Assembly: GCA_022376465.1 (NCBI GenBank)
Contig: JACDTU010000016.1
Location: 558,001-622,000, forward strand
Reading direction: 5' to 3'
Origin: Cubamyces lactineus
Lineage: Eukaryota; Basidiomycota; Agaricomycetes; Polyporales; Polyporaceae
Length of the DNA: 64,000 nt
Part shown: piece by piece, positions 21,969 through 32,400 of the stretch
Layout of the letters: the number at the start of each line of letters is the position of its first letter
Position numbering within the stretch: position 1 is the stretch's first letter
Notes under the pieces: model-generated
The model's database searches: none
What the model was told of the DNA's origin: nothing
The model's input: only the letters and a program-made list of their open reading frames with translations
Made by a program: the position numbers and the translations under genes

Positions 21969-23290
21969 GCGCCGGGAATGAACTTGCGTCTTGAACTCGA
22001 GCTTCAAACCAAAGCTCGAGGTCCCCGGTGGCGGTGGTGGTGGTGGAAAGACCCTAAGCCTCGCGACCCTGCTTCAAGTTCGCATTGGATATATACGCTA
22101 TGCTATGCCCACGACGATCGGCGGCCAATTACAAGATAGGCCGCTATCAACGTATTGGACGCGAGCTGCTCGAGGCGCGCACGCACCCCGGAGCACCGGG
22201 GCACGCGTGCGCCCTACCGCACTAGTAACCGTGGCGTGCCTGGCGGCGGATGTGCAGTGCGGAAGGAGGGAACGAGGGAATACGAGCAGCACCGCCGTGA
22301 AACACGGCGCGTCGGACTTGCGTTCTGCCAAGGCTCGCAGCCACCGGCCACCCTTGGGTCTTGCTGAAGATTGCTGAAGCATCCGTCTTCCAGCCTAGCC
22401 TGATCGGGCATCGTTTAGGAGTAACGAGCGCGGAGCGTGTTGCCATTCGTCGGAGGGCGCATCAGAGGGGATCAAAGGAGGCTTGGAATTCCGGAGCCCC
22501 GCGGTCGGAGATGTGGGTCATGCGGTTACTGATTTGCATGCGCAGAGCTCCGTACGATCGGCGAGCCTGGTCTACTGAGAGACCGGAGCCGGCTACTATT
22601 GCCACTCTCAGACTCTCAGCAGTGGCCAGGGGCAGAGCAGAGTATTCGCTGTCGAAAAACGAGTCGTCCAATTTCATGCTTGCGTTGCTGATATGCATAG
22701 ACATACATGGACGCACATGCGTATAGATGCCATACTGCCATACCATAGATCCTGGCAGCGCCGATCATGACAGAGGAGGAGGGGCCTATTAGGGGGACAT
22801 CTTGGTTAACGGATTGATCGCTTGGTAGCAGAGGCTGCTTATGTACAACGGCTGTGATCGACTCCTCGGCATCCTGGCTCGCAAATTGTGTAGGTACCGG
22901 TGCTGAACGCAAGACTGCTATGATTGTGACACTGAAGCTGCGAAGAGATGAGTCGCATCAGAACCATTCGCTGCTCAGCTTTCAGAGTACGTAGAGTACG
23001 TACAGCTTGAAGAATCAAGAATTGTAACAACTCAGGGAGCAGCGGACCAACCGGCTGCCGCAGCAGTAACCGGACTCTGCCGTTGATCAAGTATTCGGCA
23101 CGAGTCAAGACGTTTGAACCGATAAAATTGAATTCATAAGCTTGCCATTGCACAACTATTCTTACAAACCCCAGGCCTCTACAACATATGGGGGAGACAA
23201 CGAAGTCGAAAGAAGTTACCCTATGATCGCCCTTGTATTGCTTAAGTTAAGGGAAAGCCCGTTCGTGATTCGAGACTTCAAGCAGTCGTT
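21969..23290. other. intergenic
   Basis: The space between the 5' end of the seven-helix gene and the 3' end of GH18-C. A short GGT/GGC run at 22025-22047 is the only structured feature noticed; no gene is supported. Confidence 0.45.
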
Positions 23291-24777
23291 CTAGACGGGC
23301 CAGGAGGAAGCCCGGACTGTCTGGATCCAAGACGCAGCAGCGTCAGGGAACTGCGCATTCATAACCTGTTAGTACCAGGCCAACTCTCGCGTGACGGACC
23401 ATTTGCTCACCTCCCAGGTAGACACACCGGCATCTGAAGAGGAAAGCGGCGGTCAGCCAACACGTCAGCCGGCCGGGACGTCCATGATCACTCACTCCAG
23501 CCCTGTGACTTCGCCTGCGAGACGCATCCAGCTAGAGTCGCCGGCGCGATGTATCCGTTGTTCGCGTCGCCGGTGTTGGCGGGCTTGCCAATGACAACCT
23601 TGCTCTCCGGGACGCCCGAGGCGATGATCTGGAAGACCGCCGAGTTGGGCCAGGTCGAAGAAGATGCTGTCAGCAGGCCCGCGCAGGTCGTGTACTCGGT
23701 AGTGCCCTCTGTATAGCATATGATGTTCAGAGCTGGGTCGGTCTCGGCGGTGCATATGAGGATACGTACGGTTGTAGAACTGGATGTTGTACTGTGAAAG
23801 AGCAACTGTGGTCAATGATGAGTTATCACGTCGTCATGACACGAACTTACCCAGTCAATGAGGCTACCGACTTGCTGGTTGACCTTGAGGTATCCTCCAC
23901 CGGGCCACTTGTTGGGAGAGAACCTATGTACCATATGACACGTTAGGTCATCAAGAAGCGCATCAGACAGCGGGCAATGCCGTACCAAGGAGCAACCGCT
24001 ACATGGTGTCCGTCAGTTGAGTACCTGTTATTGACGGTGACGTGTACGTACGAGCATGCGTGATGATGTAGCTTCCGGACGGGAGCTGAGAGCGGAGCTG
24101 CTGCGTGAACGTTATGAGCCAGTTCTCCGCCGTGCCGGCATCCATAGCGTTGAAGTCCTGCAATGACCTATATTAGACCCATCTCATCTCGTGATGAGTT
24201 CTGGGGTAAAGCCCACCTCGTAGTCGACATCGACACCGTCCAGGCTGTATTGCTTCACCCAAGCCGCGATCGTGTTCGCGGTCGCGACCGGATCGGCGCC
24301 GGAACTAGTAGGCACATCCGTCGAGCCAAAGACAGAGACCATCAACTTGATGCCCGCAGCAGCATACTGCGATTTCACAGCGGCACGCTGGGCAGCGGTG
24401 AGCGTGGTCCACTCGTACGCCTTGTCCCATGCGCCCTCGGTAAGCAGGAACGAGAGGAGGCTAGAGGTGATGCGAGTCAGCCCAGAACAGCAGATTGTGG
24501 TAGAATGGATAGCTTACAAGACGTTGAAGCCTGCGATCGCCGAAGCGTCGGGAGGGCCAGTAGTCCCTGGAGCGTATTTGTCGCCATATACGACCCAGTG
24601 CGGCGGAGCAGGGGTCGCGCGAGCGACAAGCTCACGGGGAGTCAGGTCGGCGAGAGCATCGCGTGCCTGCTTGTCGAGTCCCTCGAGGGGAGCTGGGCTC
24701 GCAACTACCGAAGTGAGTTGGAAGACGAAGTAGGCCACCACAAGGGCAGCGACGCGTCGGAAGGCCGAGGAGAACAT
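23291..24777 (-). CDS. secreted GH18 glycosidase, copy C
   Basis: Nine exons (24518-24777, 24217-24460, 24052-24157, 23986-23998, 23851-23923, 23770-23791, 23496-23708, 23411-23433, 23291-23350) give 337 residues. The fourth exon is 13 nt and encodes the middle of the APVAPWF loop; the sixth is 22 nt and encodes YNIQFYN. A signal peptide (about residues 1-27) is followed by a longer pro-region than in the other copies (LEGLDKQARDALADLTPREL). Then comes the barrel with LDGVDVDYE, LITFTQQL, KVVIGKP and FPDAAASWI. The catalytic residues are intact. It belongs with copy D (same intron positions in the core) and is oriented in tandem with it. A TATA box lies about 80 nt before the start. The paralogues suggest a chitin- or glycan-directed secreted activity. 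Confidence 0.9.
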
Positions 24778-26278
24778 CGTCCGAGAGCTTGCGTAGCCGA
24801 GTAGGAAGTGAAAGTCGAGTTCCCTCTGAGATGTTCTGGTCGCGACGGAGACTTCTTTTATACTCTGAGAGACCGGAATAGCGCAGTGAGGCTTCCGGAA
24901 GACCATATGTCGCCGATGTCTGCGCCATATGGTGGTCGGTAGCGCATGGAGGAGAGCAGCTGGTGCATTTTGCATTGCAAGCACGCAGATCGCGCCGCGC
25001 GGCACCCAGTGAAAGCGAATGCGCACAAGGTGCTCATTCTGTCACAGACGGCATACATACCGGATCCGGCCTACTTGCAGGAACGACCGACATGCTGTCC
25101 ATAAGGTGTCCAGTGACTCGCCGCGCCAAGGCTGGGCCAGATAACCAGGTGTTCTGCAGAACGCATGGCTGGCAGAACGGAATGGAGAGTCATAGGATTG
25201 CAGAGCAGCACAGTCAAGGCACGTCGGGAAAGGAAGGGTCGAGAGCCATGTGTTCCGCGAGGTCAGATTGGTCGCCCGAGCTCGACGAGACCCGAATTGA
25301 TTGAGATACAGTTTTTGGCCGCTGTGCTGCGTAAGTCTAGCTCGCGATATCTGATGAGGCAAGAAATCGACTTGCAAGACATTCTAGCAAGGGCATTGGA
25401 ATCGGATTCGTATCCCGCTCAGAAGCACCGCGGACGAGCTTCCCGATAGCAGTATCAGTCGCTGAACATTAGCGCGTCGCCGATGTGGCCTTCGTAGTGT
25501 GCCGCTGTTGAGTGTTATCGGTCAGCTCAGGTTCGATGTCGTCCAGTGGCGGCCTGCTCTGTCCATAAGCCACAGCAAGCATATAAGTACTCTGTCGCTG
25601 AACAGAGGTGTTCTAGCGGGGCAAGTGGAATCTATCTCAGCCGTAGAGGAAGAAGCAAGTCCAGCTGACCACTATCATCATCAGTATCATCCAGCAAAGA
25701 GGCAGACAAGGACGAGTATATCGTACCTGATAACTTAGCAGCCGTATGAACTATAGCGGGTGCTTCTTTCATCAGCGCAACATGTGAACGAAGCACCATG
25801 CGCTCATTTGGCGGCTATCAAAACAAGCATCGAGTGCACCCTGTTCATGACCTTGCAATCTTGCTACACCATCCGAGAGTTATGTGAACTAGCCCCGAAT
25901 CGAGCTTCTATGTCGAGCGACAATGCGGTCGTGAGGAGAGCCTGGCGACCTTCCTCATCAGGCCGGCGATGGCAGTGCCACATGGTACGCGAATAAGCGC
26001 CCTCTCCCCACACCGCCAGACCTCCGACCTCCGAAAGCGTCTCCTTGCGGTCATAGCAAACAAGCTCGGCAAGAATGATAACGACGCAGCCCATGCTTTG
26101 AATTTTGCTACTCCGAAGCCTACAACGATAAAACCCGCCAGATGATACTGGTACAAAATCATAAGAATAAGCGATACATCTCCGAAGAAGCCCAGCTGCC
26201 CAGATAATGGTCATGCAGTCGTAATAACCTTAAAGGAATCATGTCGTGCCAGAAGGCGGTGGACTCAGGTACCCCCAT
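24778..26278. other. intergenic between GH18-C and GH18-D
   Basis: Contains the GH18-C promoter on the left and the GH18-D 3' region on the right. Small frames only. Confidence 0.45.
24855..24864 (-). promoter_or_regulatory. TATA box of GH18-C
   Basis: AGTATAAAAG on the minus strand, about 80-87 nt before the start. The identical ten bases occur before the small secreted protein at 39.1 kb. Confidence 0.65.
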
Positions 26279-27855
26279 TTACTCGGGGAAAGCCTGGGAG
26301 CGGACGGTCTGGATCCAAGAAGCAGCGGCGTCAGGAAACTAGTGAAAAGGGGGCTTGTCAGTCACACTTCTCGGGACACTGGAAGGACCTCTGATGATAC
26401 GTACCTCCCAGACCATGACGCCCGCATCTGCCATGGAAGATATCAGATGCAAGTTGTGCGACAAATCTCGCGATGTACGCACCCCATCCCTTGCTCTTGG
26501 CCTGTTCAACGCAGCCCGCCAGAGTCGAAGGGTCAATGTAGCCACTAGACGCGTCGCCGGCGGAGAGACCGGGCTTGCCAATGACGAGCTTGTTCAAGTC
26601 GACGCCAGAAGCGGCGATCTCAAACAGCGCAGAACCGGGCCAGTCGCCGCCAGCCGAGTTGAGGAGGTTGTCGCATGTGGTGTACTCGGTGGTACCCTCT
26701 AGATAAGCCCCATATCAGAAGGAAAACGCAATGTGGCCACAAGGAGAAGACGCACGGTTATAGAACTGGACACAGATGGACGGGCTTGTGGTTAAGTTAT
26801 ATTTAGACGCGGAGATGAACAGGTGCATACCTGAACGTTGTACTGTGCCGGGGGTCAGCATTGGAGTTTTTCCGAGGTCAGAAATGGATGGCTCACCCAG
26901 TCAATGAGGCTTCCGACAGTCTGGTCAACCTTGAGGTAGGCACCTGCAGCGAAGAGGTTGTTCACGGTAAACCTGGAAGTCCGGGCATGAACAGCTAGCT
27001 CGATTGCTCATGAAGTGGCTGCGTACCAAGGCGCGACCGCTGTCGATCGAGTCAACTCTCCGTTCATTCATGATAGACGCGAAGAGGGTGATATACTCAC
27101 GTGCATGGGACAGAATGAACTGGCCCTGCGGGAGCTGGGTCCGCAATTGCTGGGTGAAGGTTGCAAGCCAGGACTCCGCACTGCCATCGCCCTTGTCCAT
27201 AGCGTTGAAGTCCTAACGGTGCGGCACGTCAGCTGCAAGGCATGGGCGAGGCTGAGATGAACGGACCTCGTAGTCGACATCAATGCCGTCGAGGTCAAAT
27301 TGTTTGACCCACGCAGCCATCGTGTTCGCAGTCGAAGTGGGGTCGGCCCCGCTGGACGTCGGAGCATCCGTCGAGCCGAACGCAGAAACAATCAGGCTGA
27401 TTCCAGCAGAAGAGTACTGCGACTTGACGGTCGAACGGTCGGACGCGCTAAGCTGCGTCCACTCGAGCGCCTTATCCGCAGGCCCAGACGTGAGCAAGAA
27501 CGAAAGCGCGCTGTACACGTGTGAACAAGCTTGCAATTTTCGTACACGTGTTTGCGGTGCTTACAAGACATTGTAACCCTGAGAGGCAAAATGTTAGCTA
27601 TGCTCGACCCCCCTCAAAACTCAAGATGCAAGGGCGTAAAAATCTCACCTGGATCTCGGAGACGGGAGGAGGCCCAGTGATACCGGAGACCCACTTGTCG
27701 CTGTAGATGACGAACCGAGGGCCACTAGGGACAGCACGCTTGGAAGCAGGGGCGGTGTCGACAGAGCGCGCCTTGAGCTCGCACGTCGGGGCTGAGAGCA
27801 CACCTCGGAAGAGGAGGAGCGACAGGAGCACAGAGAACCAAGAAACGGAGAACAT
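26279..27855 (-). CDS. secreted GH18 glycosidase, copy D
   Basis: Eleven exons (27649-27855, 27565-27578, 27267-27510, 27101-27212, 27027-27039, 26897-26972, 26831-26842, 26756-26765, 26483-26698, 26405-26427, 26279-26338) total 987 nt, or 328 residues. Four exons are only 10-14 nt long. The signal peptide (MFSVSWFSVLLSLLLFRGVLS) is followed by a short pro-segment and the GH18 barrel with LDGIDVDYE, FTQQLRTQLPQGQF, KLVIGKPG and MVWE before FPDAAASWI. All active-site residues are present, so it is probably functional. Compared with copy C it has one extra intron near the start, before GYNV (shared with A and B). It also has a private intron that cuts the YNVQFYN exon into 12 and 10 nt. One donor is GTCCGT (after DYE), weaker than the others. 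Confidence 0.88.
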
Positions 27856-29461
27856 CTTGCCAGTGAGCTGTGTGTGTCGACGACGAAGACCTCAAGGTGT
27901 GCTGAGAGCCTGAAGAAACACAGACCACTTTCCAAGCAGATTTTATACCTGTGTCCTAGGCCGTTATCCCGACGTTCATGCACCAGCTGTCTTCTGGCAT
28001 GAAAGGGACCACGAGGAACGCAGAAGGCGCGCTCTGCATACCATGCGGTGGACCAGGATGGGCTTCGAGGCAAAATTTAGGACGCTGGATGTGGTTGTCA
28101 AGCGACCGACCTGATAGCGCTCAATTGGGCAAGAGGCCCGCCGTCCATTGATGCGTTCTTGCGTGTCTCGGAGGGACTGTGGCCAGCTGGATGCGCAGAT
28201 AGACCCGTGAGGTAGAGAACGAGAACGCGACCATGAGCTCTAGCTTCTGCCGGGACCGGCGCGACATGATTCCTCGCGCACTCGGCCTCACACTCGGAGG
28301 ACGCGCCTGGTCTGCCCATATGTTATAACAAACGTTCAGTGTGAACAGGACGAGGCGGCTGGACGAACAGCATGTGTGAGTGGGGCAAGACAGATACTGC
28401 CCATACCGAACAACGGCCCGCGGCTGATGAGGCATCACGCTTTCTCCCATCCAGCAGTAGCACGATGCACCCAAAAACGACAACGAAGAAAGATGAGCAG
28501 CAGTGCTCATCTTTGCGAATGTCGCTCACCATGCTGCTCATCTCAAGCGGCGACTAGTCATGAGATGGCTAGTATCTTGCGAAGGCAGTCATGGGACCGG
28601 AAGCAGACCCGCGCAGGAAGCAGCCCTTCGAGAGCGCGTTCGGATAGCCCGCCCGGTAGATAGCCAGAAGACGGCCACAGTGTGCATGTTCTGCAGGACA
28701 TATGGTACCCGTGTTTTCATCTGCACGATGATAAGCCGGCTAGCTAGTAATTTAACATATTCATTTCGCAGTTTTCTGACAGCAATGAGGCGCACGAGGT
28801 GGCCGTTCATTGCGCCGCAGTCATAGAACAGCTGGGCTGGCCTGATGAGCCGCTAGAAGGGAGAGTTATACAGCAGAATCAACAAGTGGCCATAGCATGA
28901 ACGTGATGGTCGGCCACCAGGTAGAGGTCGTGAGCAGGGGTCATGAAGGGACTCACGTTGATAGCAGCCAACTAGACTAGGAGCTTCTCAGCCGGCGTCT
29001 CAGCCTGAGCCGCTCCAGGAGTCAGCTACGTTGTCTTCAAGTTACAGCACCTCGAGCGAGTGTGTTTTTTCAGGCAACATTGTTCATACAGCACTGTCAC
29101 GCGAGAAATGGGTCCAGATGCATGGGCGACTCGATTGCAGAACGTAGCAGACAGCAGGACGAGACGACTACGTAGAGCGGTGTGGGGGTCAGATGGGGAT
29201 CGGGGGGCGTATGGGATGGGGGGTCGAGAGGGGGTAAGGACATACAGATGAGGGGACATTAGAGCGCGTATAGGCACTATAGAGAATAAGAAAGTTCAAT
29301 GAAGGCCTAGTCCAGAACCGTAAAGATTGTATGCGTGAAGGTATCAAGAATACTGGTGTACATAGAGGATATCATGCCGTGAATGGATGGGAATGCGTGG
29401 GTCAATGGAAGAGACATGAGGGGAATGAAGCGAGGAAAGCAATGCAAAACAGCAGCATCGT
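27856..29461. other. intergenic
   Basis: Holds the GH18-D promoter near its left end. The rest shows only short frames on both strands and no recognisable domain. Confidence 0.45.
27941..27950 (-). promoter_or_regulatory. TATA box of GH18-D
   Basis: AGGTATAAAA on the minus strand, about 86-95 nt before the start; same spacing as in GH18-C. Confidence 0.65.
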
Positions 29462-32400
29462 TCACTGCACAGTACATCCACCGCTCTCCCGGTCGCGCCG
29501 CTTCTCCCGAGGGGGCGGGGGTGCTCGAGGCAGCCCGCCTACGACCCTCGGCTCGTCGCGCTCAGTCTCCGCGCCCGACGCCGCAGAGACGGCAGAGAAG
29601 GAGGTCATGCGCGATAGTCTATCGGACCTATCCCCAGAAATATGACTGTGCCGATTACTGGAGATACTCTCAGCCGCTGTAACGGCGCTGCGCATGCTGG
29701 CAGAGTTGGGCGATGTGCTGTTGCTCGAGATAGACTGCGGCCGCTCTCGGGTCTCCGTGGTCTTGCGACGGAGAACGGAGCGCTTGTGGGAAATCTGGCG
29801 GGTAGGCTGGGGAGGAGGGCTCGAGCTGGTGCTCTTGTGGTCTTGATCTATGGTAAGGGACGACCTCGAGCGCTTGAATGCGGCCAAGACTTTGAAAGCG
29901 GTGGGAGGGTGGAGAGGATGCCCCTGAGAGGTAGATGAATGGGGTTGGACAGAATCCATACTCGTACGTCGTGAGAAGCCATCATCAGAGGTTTGGCTTG
30001 TAGGACTGGTCGGCGGGCCGCCCTGGGCTGCGGCGGTCAGAATCTCCATAGGAGAATAGGGGTGGGATGGATTGCCGGTTTCCGCGTACTGTGCATATAG
30101 CAACAGCTGGGCGCGGAGGTCACAGGTCGGCGGGGCATTGGCTGAGCACCTCGCGTGGGCAATAAGGCTGCACTGTTCGCAAAGCACGGCGCTCTTCTTG
30201 ACATTCTGGAGGCACACCCTGCAGATGACCGCTAGATTGGAAGTCAGCGAATGAATAGTTGATACGACCACATTACGTACGTTTGCCAAAAGTCGTCTTG
30301 ACGAACGAGTGCTCTCGGGGAGAGATTGGCTCTGGGTCGTTCGACAGCCTTCGCCGCACTTGGGGAGAGCCGGACAGGTCCAGTGCGGGTGGACGAAGAT
30401 CCGCGGACGACCGGTCGGAGTCTGGCATCTCGATGTCGGCCAAGTAGCGGATGGCCTTTGACTTTTGCATGTCGGCGCTGACGCGGCGCAAGAACGGGAT
30501 ACTATCTTGAGGCCGCAGTTCCTAGAGGTATGCGTAACGAACATGAGCCTTCCGATGGTACATGCATTACAGGAAATAGCCCAACTCACTTTGTGAGCGG
30601 CAGAGTGCTTCTTCAGCCATTCATGCTCACAAAGCTGTTCAGCGCTGGGTCGCTTAGCAGGGTCCTTATTGAAACACCATCTCAAGAAGTCCTGAAGATG
30701 CTCGGAACACTCCTCGGGCAGCGGTGGCCTCTCATCCTCCACGATGCGGAACATGACTGCCGGACTGCCGTTAGCGATATAAATGGACCCCGTCACATAG
30801 TACGTACCCGACATGCTATTGGCAATCTCCGCATAGGGAGGCCTACCAGTGAGCAGCTCGATCACTGTGCAGGCCAGTGACCAGATGTCCGACTTCGTCG
30901 AAGCACCCTTAAGCTCGATGACCTCGGGAGCCATCCAGTTCGGGGTGCCTGCGACGTCCTTCATCTCACGTTCCATCGCGCGAAGGTTCAAGGAGACGCC
31001 AAAGTCGGAAAGCTTGACGTTTCCGTTCTTTGTCGTGAGTATGTTCGCGGCCTTGAGATCGCAGTGGACGACGTCGTTCTGGTGCAAATAGTGCAAGCCT
31101 TCGAGGATCTTGACAACGTAATTGGCGACGAGGCGTTCATTGAGTTTGCCGAACGCCTTCAGAGTCTGGCCGAGCGATCCATTCTCAGCGTACCTAAACG
31201 AGCATGAGCACTCTATCCCCGAAGGCATCTGCATATATACATACTCAAGGACGATGCTCAAGGTGTCGTCGTCTCTGGCCATGCCCTCGTACTTGACGAT
31301 ACTGGGGTGCGAGAGACTCTTGACCAAGTCGACCTCCTTCATGAGCTGGGAGATCTCTTCCTCCTTGAGCCCCTCGAGCCGGATGCGCTTGACAGCGACC
31401 ATCTGCCCGGTGTTCAAGTTCAGCGCCCTGTACACGGCGCCAAACTGGCCGCGACCTATGCAGTTGCCCAGTTGCTATCAAAGCGGTGAGTACCCAAGCC
31501 ACCGAAACGTCGCGGAAGCGGCTCACAAATTGGGTTGGTGCCTTGCCATCCTCCCGCACAATCAGCGTCTGACGTACTGCGCTTCCGTCGTACGAATCAC
31601 GCGACATGAGGTCGCTCGCGCTCGCATTGCTCGACGCGACACCCAAGTTCACCATGCTCTCGAACCGCGACCGCCGCGGCTTCGCCCCATACTCGTCGTA
31701 CGAGTTCGGCCTCGGTTTCCTGCGCGAGCTCGCTGCGTCAATCTCACTCTGAAAGCGGCCGCGGGGGAGACGCGGACGATCGCCGGCTTGGGCCGTGTTG
31801 AGATCCGTCTTTGAGCCATCCGGGGAGGAAGTGGGAAACGCGAGACCAGATGAGGGAGGTGTCGAGTGCTCTCCCGATACTGAACGGGGGAATGGCACAG
31901 CGGCGTCGCTATCATCTGGCGACGCGGAGCCTTCCTTGCGTGGAATGTATATGCCGTTACGGTTGCCAGCTGCTTTGGAACTACTGCGCCTGAGGATGAC
32001 CCGGCGTGTCGGCGATGCGCCTGCATCGGGGCTTGAGTCTCTACGCAGCAGAGCATCCTTAGGGAGCAAACCGGGTGTGTCAACGCTATGCCGAGCGCGG
32101 TGAGTGGGCCGACGGGAAAACTGAGGCAATGACTCGACACTCTCATTCGGAGACCTCGAGGTGAGTACCAGCTTGCTCCGCGGAGGCGATACCGAGAGCG
32201 GTGTGTGGACTGATGCGCTGAGGGAATCGTCGTCGTCAAGAATGGAGGACTTCGGCGCCTGGAACGTGTCCAAACCGATGAAGTCGTCTGGCCACTTTCC
32301 TTTGCCCAGCTTTATAGGGACGGGTGTGCCTCTGAGCGGCGAACGAGCTCTCTCCGGCTCCCGTTTCTCCTCCTTCGACTTGGTCCCCCTCGTACTCGCA

